DNA from: a virus
Direction: 5' to 3' (one strand)
Length of the DNA: 42,928 nucleotides
IMG/VR virus record: IMGVR_UViG_3300035670_008791
Location: 1 to 42,928 of that record
The notes beneath the pieces were generated by a model. That model saw only the letters and a list, made by a program, of their open reading frames with translations, had not been told where the DNA came from and made no database searches. Made by a program: the position numbers and the translations under genes. Shown here piece after piece: positions 22,261-32,078 of the stretch; within the stretch, counting starts at the first letter, position 1, and the number at the start of each line of letters is the position of its first letter.

Positions 22261-23058
22261 TTAAAATTTAAACCATGACCATTGCAAACCTACTCCTATA
22301 TTGAAAACAGGACCAAAGATAGGATTTCCTGTTAGTCCTACTCCACCACCCATACCTACCCCAATATAAGGACCAACTGACCATTTTTTATTAGGGAACA
22401 TCTTTTTAAGAACCTCTGATTTGTGAGGATCTATAATGGCTCCTTCTATATCTGTTATTACCATTCCTGGATATTTAGGTGTAACAAAAATTTCAAGAGA
22501 ATTATCTTTTTCTCTAATTCCTGTTACAAAAGAAAATCCCATTTCATCCTGATTAATTCTTGTTTTACCAGGAATAACTTTATGATTAATTGTGTCCAAT
22601 TTAAAAAAACTATTACCTGAAAATTTTCTATAATTACCAGCAGAAAAAGTTGTATCAAATTTCCAATCTAAACTATGTTCTCCTCCTTCATGTATTGTCA
22701 CATAAGTTGGTACATATTGAGTGTCTACTTTTGTTTTAGCTGCTATTTTTTGAATGGTTATAACTTTAACCTTCATTACATCTAATTCTTTGGCAAGATC
22801 TTTATTTAATTTTTCAAGATTTTCTTTAGTAGCTAAAAGTGTCTTTTTAACATAAACGTCTTCTCCTAATTTATTCTTCTGTACTCTAACTGAATCTTTT
22901 AAAGCATCTAGATTCATAGATTGAATCTCTAGTTCTTTTTTTAAATCAGCAGCATCTCCACATTGTTTAAATAGGAGTAAGCAAAGTATTGCTATACCAA
23001 ATAAAAGGAGTATATCTTTTCTTTCCCATAATTTAGTAATTAAAGATTTCTCTTTCAT
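22261..23058 (-). CDS. Candidate spanin: membrane-anchored coiled-coil protein
   Basis: 265 residues. A cytoplasmic basic start is followed by one membrane helix at about 16-31 (ILLLFGIAILCLLLF), then long coiled coil (LKKELEIQSMNLDALKDSVR...LEKLNKDLAKELDVMKVKV), a beta-rich region, and a C-terminus KKWSVGPYIGVGMGGG...GVGLQWSWFKF, ending in Phe with alternating hydrophobic residues like an outer-membrane strand. An inner-membrane anchor with an outer-membrane-like end would suit a spanin, which joins both membranes at lysis; similar proteins occur in Bacteroidota phages. No endolysin or holin is visible nearby. A virion or transport role is not excluded. Confidence 0.6.
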   Translation of the reverse strand: MKEKSLITKLWERKDILLLFGIAILCLLLFKQCGDAADLKKELEIQSMNLDALKDSVRVQKNKLGEDVYVKKTLLATKENLEKLNKDLAKELDVMKVKVITIQKIAAKTKVDTQYVPTYVTIHEGGEHSLDWKFDTTFSAGNYRKFSGNSFFKLDTINHKVIPGKTRINQDEMGFSFVTGIREKDNSLEIFVTPKYPGMVITDIEGAIIDPHKSEVLKKMFPNKKWSVGPYIGVGMGGGVGLTGNPIFGPVFNIGVGLQWSWFKF

Positions 23059-23239
23059 ATTTTCTTGTGTTATTTAATCTTTCTATTTCACTAATAGTTC
23101 TTTTTTTAAGTGAATCTAATACATCGTCTTTTCCTATTAAATCAGCTTTATTTTTCAAATGATTTTCTATTTCTTTTTCAAGAAAATGGAGATTCTCGTG
23201 GATCTCTGTGTATTTTTGTATGAAGTATTCTTTGTTCAT
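23033..23239 (-). CDS. Small coiled-coil protein upstream of the candidate spanin
   Basis: 68 residues (MNKEYFIQKYTEIHENLHFL, then EKEIENHLKNKADLIG), strongly charged and predicted helical throughout. No membrane segment or known domain. It overlaps the start of the candidate spanin by 26 bases, so the two are coupled, and follows the fibre gene by nine bases. A lysis-accessory or chaperone-type role is guesswork. Confidence 0.6.
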   Translation of the reverse strand: MNKEYFIQKYTEIHENLHFLEKEIENHLKNKADLIGKDDVLDSLKKRTISEIERLNNTRKYEREIFNY

Positions 23240-23248
23240 ATTTTAATA

Positions 23249-26200
23249 CTAATTAAGTTCCGTCATCAATTGACCCCTAGCCGTGAGGGTATTACCAAAT
23301 CTAAAATAACCATAACCTGGACCTGTAGTAATATATTGTCCATCCATTCTATCTATTACAATAACCCAGTTATTTATATAACTGGCATTTGTGCTAGTTG
23401 TTGTTGTATAATACCTCAAGGATTGTGCAGTTACCCCTCTTCCTCTTGGATCTACCGGATTGGTAGATGAACTAATGAACCATCCTGCACTATCTCCCGC
23501 TCCTGCACGTAAACCAGGATCCGAGGCTCCAGATGGGACAGGAATGTAATAATTTAAAATATTTTGCAAAGGAGGAGGTAGAAGAATTTGAACACTTCCT
23601 GAATTAGGACCTCCTGCCCCAGTAATTATATTTATCATGTATTGAATATAAGCGGTTTTTCCTATAATTTTATATCTAAGGTGTGACCTACTCCAAAGAT
23701 TTGCGTTATTGTAGTCGTGAGATAATGTAGTCCATGCGGCCTGATATTGCTGAACCATCCCATATTGAGGTATACCGTAATACACCCATCCTGGTGTATC
23801 TGTTCCCGTAGTAATATCGGTATCTACTCTCTGAACTCCTACATTACTTACTACGTCCTGTCCTCCAGAACTACGATAGAATCTTAACCCACCTGCTGAA
23901 TGGGCTCCTATAGTCATGGAATTATTGGTAGTCGTTCCATTAGAAGAGATCAAAGATAAATCTCCAGCTACTGTATTACCATTATAAGCTCCAGGTGTAG
24001 CATTAGGAAGTACTAGAAGCTGTTTAGCACTAGGTCCTGTCATACCTATATTTGCAGCAATATCAGTAGAATTTGTTCCGTTGTAAGGTAAAAGAACCTC
24101 TAGAGCTCCAGATGCTTTAATAGCCCCTCCTGTTCCTCCTGTTCCGTTTATGCTAACTGTTGATAATACACCAGAAGATTTATGAACACTTAAGGAATAA
24201 TCTGAATCTATAGATGTACCTATTGATACATTTTCCCCAGTATCACTTACCATGAAACCAGTAGTATTAGCAGAAGTTCTTTCATTTAGATAAGATATAG
24301 TACTCATAGCACCTACTGCTATAGCAAAAGAAGGTTTTCCTCCTCCTGGGTCTTGTGATATTAAAGATGTTATTTCTAATCCGTTTGAATAATCTCCTGG
24401 ATACGAACCACGTACCTCCTCCGATCCTTTTGATAGATTAGTATAACTACCTAAATTTCTATGAATTTTTAATTTTGTATTATATCCATAAGGTCTACCA
24501 GACGGTGCAATCGTACTTGCAAACATAGATATTGTATCTGGTGCTCCTATAGTTTGATAACCAAGAAGATATAGAGAATGATCATCTGTTTGATAATTTT
24601 GATAATATGTACCTTTTGTTGGGACTGAAGGAGATAAAATAGTGGTTTGATAATCCTGAATAAGAGGAATTCTCATACCTGAAATATTATCAGAATCTTT
24701 TCCTATAGAGACCGTTCCGTATTGATCACTGGATAATCCTCCCCAAACACCTAATTTAGTATATCCATTTGTTCCTACTGCTACTAGATTATTACCTGTA
24801 CCAGTTGGGCTTGTTGAATTTGATTGTATTAATAATCTATTATTAGAATTTAAAGTCTGTATAATAGTACCAGTTGCAGCTACATTGTTATTATAGCTAC
24901 CTATGCTTCCGTAAGTGGTTATACCAAAAACAGGAGCAGTAGAAGCTGTATTCGTTGGGTCAGTTATTTTTTGTTGGAAGCTAAACATAGGTCCTCCTGG
25001 AAAAGTTGATCCCTTTCCGCCACCAAAAAAGTATTCCTGTGTTAGATCCACACCGCTTGAAGCTATTGTGTTTCCTGCAGCAAAATCATAATTTCCGTTT
25101 CCTATAACTGTTCTGCCTACTCTACTAGGACCTACCACAGCAGCAACGCTAAGTGCAGGTCCTGCTTCAGATGCAGTTATAAATACTTGAGGGAATACAT
25201 TTTGTGATTCTGCTGGACCAGTAATAGAAGCCCCTCCAGGAAATGCTGTTGGTCCTGTAGCAGGTCCAAAACCTGCATGACCCTGTACATATAAAAATCC
25301 GCTATCCTTACCAGATCCTGGATAACCAGAAAATAAAGATTGTGTATGATAAGAAGCAGATGTTCCTATTGTAACATTTCCTAAAACAGATAATTTTCTA
25401 GCATCATTTCCAGTATACTTAAATCCTCCAGTACCAACTCCTATACCAACACCAGTACTATTAACATATAGGAATGGATTTGTTTGATTTATAGGAGATG
25501 GTAAGGACTGGTTTGAAACCTCTAAGAAACCACCATTATTAGAAACATCATTAAAAACTCCTTGATTTATAGAAGAAGTTTTTAAAGAGATGTAACTATT
25601 AGAAGAATTTGCTGTTACTTCTCCATTTGCCTGAATATTAACACCACCAGAAGCAGCAGGTGCATTTGATCTTATTCCTATAACTCCCCCTGGATTATTT
25701 AATGCTATATCATAATAATTGCCACCAGACGTAGAAGCATCCCAATCAAATGAAGGATTTCTATTAGATCCGGTAGAACCAGATCCAGATAAAGAAATAT
25801 CAAAAGTAGATCTACCAAAACTTATTATTTTAGTTCTATCATCTCTTGTTGATAATTTTAATTTTGCATTTTCATAATTAACATTATCGATTGCACTTCC
25901 ACCAGGGGTATAATCGTTAATAGAAGCATCAGAAAGAACTACACCAGTTGAAGTTGCTCCAGTTCCAGCTATAAGTATAGCAGATCCAGTAGCAGAGCCC
26001 TGAAAGTTAACAGGTACAACTTTTTGAAAAATATCACCAGCAGCTAAACCATATCCTGTATATGTCCAACCAGTAGCAGTAAAAACGTAAATATCCTGAT
26101 TTGCTGAATCAGGATCTAGCCAATAATCTCCGATAGTTGGATACGTCCAAGGATTAGATCCTGTAACAGCACCGGAAGCGGGAGAAGCATCCTGAACAAA

Positions 26201-26404
26201 CCATTTAGTTCCAGAAGGACCTTGTAGTCCTTGTGTACCCTGTGGTCCTTGAGGTCCAATCGGTCCAGTAGGACCAATTAATCCTTGTTGTCCTTGAGGT
26301 CCTCCACCAGCACTTAGTATTTGGTCAAAATTGTAGTTTACCTTATCTACTATTGTTGTTTGATTATCCCCCTGGAGAATATTGAGTATGTTAATTTGTG
26401 GCAT
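23249..26404 (-). CDS. Collagen-repeat tail fibre or spike protein
   Basis: 1,051 residues. The N-terminus (PQINILNILQGDNQTTIVDK, then VNYNFDQIL) is a trimer-attachment type start, followed by a Gly-x-y collagen-like run (GPQGQQGLIGPTGPIGPQ..., residues about 35-65). Then come Gly/Ser/Thr-rich repeats with many SATG/TGP triplets and, in the last 150 residues, a distinct folded tip (WSRSHLRYKIIGKTAYIQYM, ending GYFRFGNTLTARGQLMTELN). Collagen-like stalks and variable tips are typical of phage receptor-binding fibres. No S74 autoprotease motif was recognised at the C-terminus. The last module probably contacts the host. Confidence 0.8.
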   Translation of the reverse strand: MPQINILNILQGDNQTTIVDKVNYNFDQILSAGGGPQGQQGLIGPTGPIGPQGPQGTQGLQGPSGTKWFVQDASPASGAVTGSNPWTYPTIGDYWLDPDSANQDIYVFTATGWTYTGYGLAAGDIFQKVVPVNFQGSATGSAILIAGTGATSTGVVLSDASINDYTPGGSAIDNVNYENAKLKLSTRDDRTKIISFGRSTFDISLSGSGSTGSNRNPSFDWDASTSGGNYYDIALNNPGGVIGIRSNAPAASGGVNIQANGEVTANSSNSYISLKTSSINQGVFNDVSNNGGFLEVSNQSLPSPINQTNPFLYVNSTGVGIGVGTGGFKYTGNDARKLSVLGNVTIGTSASYHTQSLFSGYPGSGKDSGFLYVQGHAGFGPATGPTAFPGGASITGPAESQNVFPQVFITASEAGPALSVAAVVGPSRVGRTVIGNGNYDFAAGNTIASSGVDLTQEYFFGGGKGSTFPGGPMFSFQQKITDPTNTASTAPVFGITTYGSIGSYNNNVAATGTIIQTLNSNNRLLIQSNSTSPTGTGNNLVAVGTNGYTKLGVWGGLSSDQYGTVSIGKDSDNISGMRIPLIQDYQTTILSPSVPTKGTYYQNYQTDDHSLYLLGYQTIGAPDTISMFASTIAPSGRPYGYNTKLKIHRNLGSYTNLSKGSEEVRGSYPGDYSNGLEITSLISQDPGGGKPSFAIAVGAMSTISYLNERTSANTTGFMVSDTGENVSIGTSIDSDYSLSVHKSSGVLSTVSINGTGGTGGAIKASGALEVLLPYNGTNSTDIAANIGMTGPSAKQLLVLPNATPGAYNGNTVAGDLSLISSNGTTTNNSMTIGAHSAGGLRFYRSSGGQDVVSNVGVQRVDTDITTGTDTPGWVYYGIPQYGMVQQYQAAWTTLSHDYNNANLWSRSHLRYKIIGKTAYIQYMINIITGAGGPNSGSVQILLPPPLQNILNYYIPVPSGASDPGLRAGAGDSAGWFISSSTNPVDPRGRGVTAQSLRYYTTTTSTNASYINNWVIVIDRMDGQYITTGPGYGYFRFGNTLTARGQLMTELN
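26210..26302 (-). repeat. Collagen-like Gly-x-y coding repeat
   Basis: About ten Gly-x-y triplets (GLIGPTGPIGPQGPQG and following) encoded by repeats of the type GGTCCT. They form the predicted triple-helix stalk of the fibre. Confidence 0.85.
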
Positions 26405-26421
26405 CGATCTTTATAGTTGTA

Positions 26422-26430
26422 TTATATATC
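26422..26430 (-). promoter_or_regulatory. Late-promoter-like motif for the fibre gene
   Basis: Minus-strand GATATATAA, 17 bases before the ATG at 26404, in the 44-base gap after the 1,871-residue gene. Confidence 0.45.
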
Positions 26431-26448
26431 AAAAATTCATTATCCTTA

Positions 26449-29400
26449 TTAAATTTTCCCTATGTCTATTGAGAATGCAAGGGAATAATTAAATGAAGGA
26501 TCTTTAGGTATTCTGAATTCGTATCTTAACTCATTAACCTTTGTATATCTTACATCTTGTGAAGGATAATATCCATTTATGATCTTTTCGTAATTAGCAT
26601 AATCTCCAGTAACTGGTATATAAACACTCCTTTGCTGAAGTGGTATTTTTCTCACGAAAGACCCATTATTTTTAGATTGAAATATAGGAACAATATTTAA
26701 CTTCATATATTCATTAAAATCATCGTTTACATCAGAAAGACTACCAAATCCGAATTCAGGCACTATAAAATCTTCAAATGTTTTTATTGCACCATCTTCT
26801 AAAAAGTATCTTATTAACATTCTATCCATAAGAAGTACTCCCCTTAATTCAGTGTTGGTATTTTCCCACAGAATCTCATAATTAGGATAGTTGTCATAAT
26901 TTAGATCTAGTACATTATTTAAAGATGTCGGATAAACTATTTGCTTTTGTACTGATACAAAATCAGGGGTTTGCATTACTTTACTACCGAAGAAAGATTT
27001 TTGTTCCTTCATGCTTCTTGTTCCTGGAAGACTAGTATAAGTAGTAGGTGCTGAATATTCTCTATAAAATCCAGGATCCCAAGAACTTTCAAATAAAGAA
27101 AGATCTCTTTTATCAACTGGAGTTTCTCCTATTAAATTATAAACTGGATTAAATGGTGAATTTTTACCGATTCTATAAATCCAATTTGTTGAATATTTAT
27201 AATAGTTTACATTTTTAACTTTACCAAAATTGTCCTTATCTGGTCCAAAAGAACAGTAGGAATATTCAATTGAATCAACAACTTTTATTTCAGTTCCCAT
27301 AAATAAACCTCCTTGGGAAACATAATAAACATCACTTTCTAAATTATAGGGAACATTATATTGTATATAAGAACCTGTAGTTCCTGGTGTTCCATATAAA
27401 GTATATCCTTCAGATAAAGAATCTGTTGAGATTGAATTACCAATTTCAGAAAGAGAAAAATATAATTGATACCCAGTATTACTAGAATCACTTAAATCAA
27501 AGAGATACGTAACACCTTTTATTAATGTTATTTTATTTTGTGGTACACCATTTATAGAATAACAATAATTAGAACCTAAATCATAATATTCATATTCTGA
27601 TACTTTATCAACAACTTTAACTATAAAAGTATATAAATTAGGAGTTGTCCAAAAAGGAAGATCATATTTTACATTTTCAAATTTTAAGATTTCCCTGAAA
27701 GAAGGAACGTATTCACCACTATATCTATAAAGTTCACTCTTACCATTTGCAGTTATTGTACTATAACCTATATTAAATAAGGATAATTCTTGTGGTTTAT
27801 TTTCAATTTCTTCTGATATTATTATAGAATCTTGTTCAAAAGCAGAAGGTCTTACAAATTCTAAAACAAATTGGTCATCTAAAACGTCTGTTGTTTTTGT
27901 ATTTTCATTCCAGATATAAGATTTATATTCTATAAAATTGTATCCTGTATTAACTAAAAGTGATAAACTGGCAAAGGATATTTTTTCCAAAATATTATTC
28001 CAGTAACCTATACCTCCATCTCTTTGATAAATAGGAATATTCTTAACTGTTCCTATATTTGCTATAGTTGGTATTGTCAAAGGACCTGGTATAGAAAGAT
28101 CTGAGAAATCAAAAGAATAATTAGCAGATGTATTCGTAAAGTTTACAATTTGATCCTTAACATCAGTTGGAAAAGGAAGATAATATCCATATCCAGTTCC
28201 TGTTGATCCGACTATACCATAAAAAGACCCAGGTCCAGTCGAACTAGTTGGTCCTGGAACTGTGCTTGGAAGATAAGTAAAATTTATTTCATCCCTTAGA
28301 TCTGTTTCATATTCAGGATTAGGTATTATATAAATTTCTCCTTCTGTACCAACTGTACCATTATTAACTGCTGAAAAGAATCCTGAAGACGTTGGTACTG
28401 ATGTTATATTTAAAGCTGAAGATAATTTTATGTCACCAACTTTAGGAATTTCTACACTATTTGTTGGAATCCAAGGAGTTGGAGGAGAGCTAAGTGGAAC
28501 ATAAGATTTAGAAAGTTTATCTTTTAAAGAATATAGAAGAAAATAATCTAAATCTAAATATTGGTTTTCTGGACTTATATCTTCAAAATTATAAATCCTA
28601 GAGTCATCTATTAATAATTCTAAAACAAATGTTATTGTTTTAAATGTTCTATTTTCTAAAACTTTTATTTTGAAAAGAGGCTGTATTTTATTTTCAATAT
28701 TTCTTATTGGAACAATAACACAAGAGAATTTATACGCATCAAAAAATCTGTCATCGTTTATAAATCTTATATTTTCACCTTGTCCATAATCTGTAAATGT
28801 TCTCTTTATTTTTATTTTTGCTCCTCTAAAAAGCGTTTCACATAAACCATTACCTGTATTAAAATCAAAAACACTGTATCTTTCAGTAAGATTTACGTTT
28901 TCAATTGTATTACTTCCAGAATAATAAGAAACTAGATCTTCTCCTTCTATAGAAAAATAATCTAAGAAATAATCTCTTTTAGCAGGATTAGCATCATTTA
29001 ATAATGTTTCATTTATTTCAGATGCTAAATAACTTTTATCTTTATGTATATTTTCTTCAGGTAAAGAATAAGGAGGTCTTTGTAAATGTAACCACTCATG
29101 AGTAAAATACTGAGGATCCTGTGTTCTTCTAAAGAAAGAAGGGGAAAAGTTTAAGGGACTAAAAGCTATATTAGAATTTAATCTATAGTCATTTCCTCTT
29201 ATATCGGTTCCTCCTCTGTACGTCCATTTTGTAATATAAGGAACTACCCTACTTTTTAAAGCAAAGTCAGGATTATAATTATCGTTTGTATAATCATACT
29301 CAGAATCTAATTTTCCAAAATTTAATTGAGAATTTTTAGTTTCTATTCCAACTTCGTTGTTTATAAATTTTAAAGCCTGTATTCCATAAAACCCAGGAAA

Positions 29401-32064
29401 AGCATCGAGATCCGGGTAAAAAGCACTATCAAAATTAGTAGGTGTAATTCCAATATTTATATTACCCCTTGAAGAAATTGTAGGATAAACATTAGCTTCA
29501 GATCCTGTTGGACCAGAAACTAATTCATATGAATCAACTCCAAAAACACCCTCAAAGAAATCAGGACCTGTTATATTTTGTGAATTATAAATTATTTCTG
29601 AACCAGAAGAAACAAAGTACGATTTTCCAGTTACTACTTTAGTTACTCCATTAGGCTGAATGTCTAAGTATTTATAATATTCCTCCGTTGGTGTGTATCC
29701 ATAATTACTCTCCCAAAAATCCATATCGATTTCTCTAAGTCCATAGAAAGAAAATATACCTAGAGGAATTTGATATGTTTCGAATGCGTTTATTTTATTT
29801 ATAGAACCAAGGGATATCCTTTCTGTTTTGGTCTCTACTTCTATTGTTCCGTGTGTTTCAAAATCTTTAAGCCCTATAATCTCACCACCTTCACTTTTAG
29901 CATATTGATCTACAAATCTATATTTTCCAACTACAACTGATAATCCTTTATTTGTATATTGAGGTAAATTTGCATAGGTATCAGTTGAAGTTGTTTTTAC
30001 AGTTTCTAAAAATGTTTTTCCTACTTCTATCTTATTAAGATCCTCGATTTTTACCTTTACTCTATTTGCTGCATTATTAGATCCACCAACAAAAGATTGT
30101 CTTTGGTTTATATAGTAAACATCCTTTTCGTTTATAAATATTGTTCCCTTTCTAGATAAAGGAATTCTTTGGAGAATTGAAAAATCTTGAAAAAAATCTA
30201 AATAATATTTAGTATTTTCTTTTGATCCTGTTGCTATAGTTCTTATAACAACCTCGTCTCCTGATTGAAAAGCTTCAAATGAGTTATAATTAAAACTATT
30301 AAATAATCCTGTTAATGCCTTTGCTATATCCTCATTAGTTCCGAATGGATGTATATAATAAACATTATCTTGAGAGTAAAAACTTCCTGGTCCCCATTCA
30401 TCCACAATAGAAGAAAGATCTGAAGTTTTTATTAAATCATACTTTAAACCAGGAGTTCCTTGACTCCCTAAAGGATGATAAAATACAAAAGCATCTTGAT
30501 TAGTATTTGTTAACTCTCCAGCTATTCTAATAACAATATGAGCTCTTCCTTTCTCCCCCGTGTAAGAACCAGGATATTGTTTTCTAGTGTCTTTATCTTC
30601 CCCAGTAAAAATTGAAAGATCTACGGAAGTATCTTGGATAACTATTTGATTTTGTGTTCCAGATAAACCATAGGTTGAATTAAAAGGAGAAGGTGATAAA
30701 TTTGTATAATCAATATCTCTTTTTAAAGAATGGAAATTATCAAATTTATCTTTAATCCAAAAAAGTTTAGTTGCTTCTTCTATGTTTATATTATCTGAAT
30801 TAGGTAATACTCCTTGTGTATATTTAGGATCTATAAAAAGTCTTATACCTTTATCGTTATATTGGAAATAAGAAGTTTCTTGATAATAATATCCTTTATC
30901 GTTTCTTTCTGGGACTGGGGTGTTTCCTGAATTTCCCCCGTCTTTAAAAAAAGCATCTCCGTCTAATTTAAAAGAAGATATTTCAGGAGAATTTACATAT
31001 AAACCAAAATATCTATTTATTGTATAATTTTCTGAATCACTATCATTAAATAGAAATTCAAGATTTAATAATTTATAACTAATAACTGCATTTCTTCTAA
31101 ATCCATCAGTAATAAAATCTTCAAATCCTATTTGAGTCTGAGGTGTATTAAAATAATCGAAAAGAAAATCTCCTTTCTTATCAAATATACCTACAGAATA
31201 ATTTACTCCATTAAAAGTGGTTAATTGGCTTTCTTCAAACCTTACATCAATAAGACTATCACTATAACCTGGTGTTGTTTTTATTTTTCTTAGATATTTA
31301 CCAATTTTAGAATTTTCAGTTAAGTCAAATGATGCTACTACAGTTGCTTTTGGAAGTATTTTGTTATAAAAATGAGAACTTGTATCTTCAACATCTGAAA
31401 GATGATATAAAGGATCTAATATAACTACTGTTCCTTCCCCTTGTAAAACTGTATAATTACCCGAAATTTGTGGATTAAATACATTACCATCTTCATATTG
31501 ACTTGTTCCTATCTGTATTTTAAAAGGAAGATATCCAGGATCATTAGTATCTAATCCTGGAGTTTCTAAAACCTTGTAGGAATTTCCAGTAAATAAAGTT
31601 GTTACTGGAACTAGATATGAATAATCTATTGGATCATTTATTTTAAATATTACAAAATTATCAGGAATATCATCACCAAGCCAAATAGGAGCAAGATAGC
31701 TAAAATCTTCTGGATACTTATCGGAAACTAGAGGGGTTACACCAGAAGAATAAATAAAATTATATGACGAAGAAACATCATTTAATTGATTTTGTACTGG
31801 ATCATCTTCTCCAGATAGTCCAAAAACAAATTGGGAAGGTGTTTGTCCTTTATTAAAAAATGTATAAATATCTCTATCAAAAGAAGATTCAGGTGATATC
31901 CTAAATCCTTTATAAGCCTGATTAGACATTTCAGGATTAGAGTCTATTGAATTTAACCAAATATCCTTATTCGAATCTACTGTTATTTTTACATTTCCAG
32001 ATATCCTTGGATTTGCTCTTAGTACTCCGAAGGAGGAGTTTTGTTTTATTATCTTTCTTGCCAA
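26449..32064 (-). CDS. Giant virion structural protein, TTG start
   Basis: 1,871 residues, the largest gene in the window. It starts at TTG (MARKIIKQNSSFGVLRANPR); no ATG occurs for about 45 codons and the start follows an A-rich leader 15 bases after the previous gene. The sequence is Tyr/Asn/Ser-rich beta structure throughout (for example SGNVKITVDSNKDIWLNS, then FVIFKINDPIDYSYLV) without enzyme motifs, typical of large phage baseplate or tail-fibre-hub proteins. Short SGPTGS and STGPGS inserts occur. It belongs to a run of virion genes separated by 6-44 bases. A specific baseplate identity cannot be given by eye. Confidence 0.7.
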   Translation of the reverse strand: MARKIIKQNSSFGVLRANPRISGNVKITVDSNKDIWLNSIDSNPEMSNQAYKGFRISPESSFDRDIYTFFNKGQTPSQFVFGLSGEDDPVQNQLNDVSSSYNFIYSSGVTPLVSDKYPEDFSYLAPIWLGDDIPDNFVIFKINDPIDYSYLVPVTTLFTGNSYKVLETPGLDTNDPGYLPFKIQIGTSQYEDGNVFNPQISGNYTVLQGEGTVVILDPLYHLSDVEDTSSHFYNKILPKATVVASFDLTENSKIGKYLRKIKTTPGYSDSLIDVRFEESQLTTFNGVNYSVGIFDKKGDFLFDYFNTPQTQIGFEDFITDGFRRNAVISYKLLNLEFLFNDSDSENYTINRYFGLYVNSPEISSFKLDGDAFFKDGGNSGNTPVPERNDKGYYYQETSYFQYNDKGIRLFIDPKYTQGVLPNSDNINIEEATKLFWIKDKFDNFHSLKRDIDYTNLSPSPFNSTYGLSGTQNQIVIQDTSVDLSIFTGEDKDTRKQYPGSYTGEKGRAHIVIRIAGELTNTNQDAFVFYHPLGSQGTPGLKYDLIKTSDLSSIVDEWGPGSFYSQDNVYYIHPFGTNEDIAKALTGLFNSFNYNSFEAFQSGDEVVIRTIATGSKENTKYYLDFFQDFSILQRIPLSRKGTIFINEKDVYYINQRQSFVGGSNNAANRVKVKIEDLNKIEVGKTFLETVKTTSTDTYANLPQYTNKGLSVVVGKYRFVDQYAKSEGGEIIGLKDFETHGTIEVETKTERISLGSINKINAFETYQIPLGIFSFYGLREIDMDFWESNYGYTPTEEYYKYLDIQPNGVTKVVTGKSYFVSSGSEIIYNSQNITGPDFFEGVFGVDSYELVSGPTGSEANVYPTISSRGNINIGITPTNFDSAFYPDLDAFPGFYGIQALKFINNEVGIETKNSQLNFGKLDSEYDYTNDNYNPDFALKSRVVPYITKWTYRGGTDIRGNDYRLNSNIAFSPLNFSPSFFRRTQDPQYFTHEWLHLQRPPYSLPEENIHKDKSYLASEINETLLNDANPAKRDYFLDYFSIEGEDLVSYYSGSNTIENVNLTERYSVFDFNTGNGLCETLFRGAKIKIKRTFTDYGQGENIRFINDDRFFDAYKFSCVIVPIRNIENKIQPLFKIKVLENRTFKTITFVLELLIDDSRIYNFEDISPENQYLDLDYFLLYSLKDKLSKSYVPLSSPPTPWIPTNSVEIPKVGDIKLSSALNITSVPTSSGFFSAVNNGTVGTEGEIYIIPNPEYETDLRDEINFTYLPSTVPGPTSSTGPGSFYGIVGSTGTGYGYYLPFPTDVKDQIVNFTNTSANYSFDFSDLSIPGPLTIPTIANIGTVKNIPIYQRDGGIGYWNNILEKISFASLSLLVNTGYNFIEYKSYIWNENTKTTDVLDDQFVLEFVRPSAFEQDSIIISEEIENKPQELSLFNIGYSTITANGKSELYRYSGEYVPSFREILKFENVKYDLPFWTTPNLYTFIVKVVDKVSEYEYYDLGSNYCYSINGVPQNKITLIKGVTYLFDLSDSSNTGYQLYFSLSEIGNSISTDSLSEGYTLYGTPGTTGSYIQYNVPYNLESDVYYVSQGGLFMGTEIKVVDSIEYSYCSFGPDKDNFGKVKNVNYYKYSTNWIYRIGKNSPFNPVYNLIGETPVDKRDLSLFESSWDPGFYREYSAPTTYTSLPGTRSMKEQKSFFGSKVMQTPDFVSVQKQIVYPTSLNNVLDLNYDNYPNYEILWENTNTELRGVLLMDRMLIRYFLEDGAIKTFEDFIVPEFGFGSLSDVNDDFNEYMKLNIVPIFQSKNNGSFVRKIPLQQRSVYIPVTGDYANYEKIINGYYPSQDVRYTKVNELRYEFRIPKDPSFNYSLAFSIDIGKI

Positions 32065-32078
32065 TTTTTAAATTTTAA

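Noticed and set aside
23249-26404. CRISPR or tandem-repeat array in the fibre gene
   Set aside because: The repeats are short Gly-codon runs inside an open frame, without uniform spacers.
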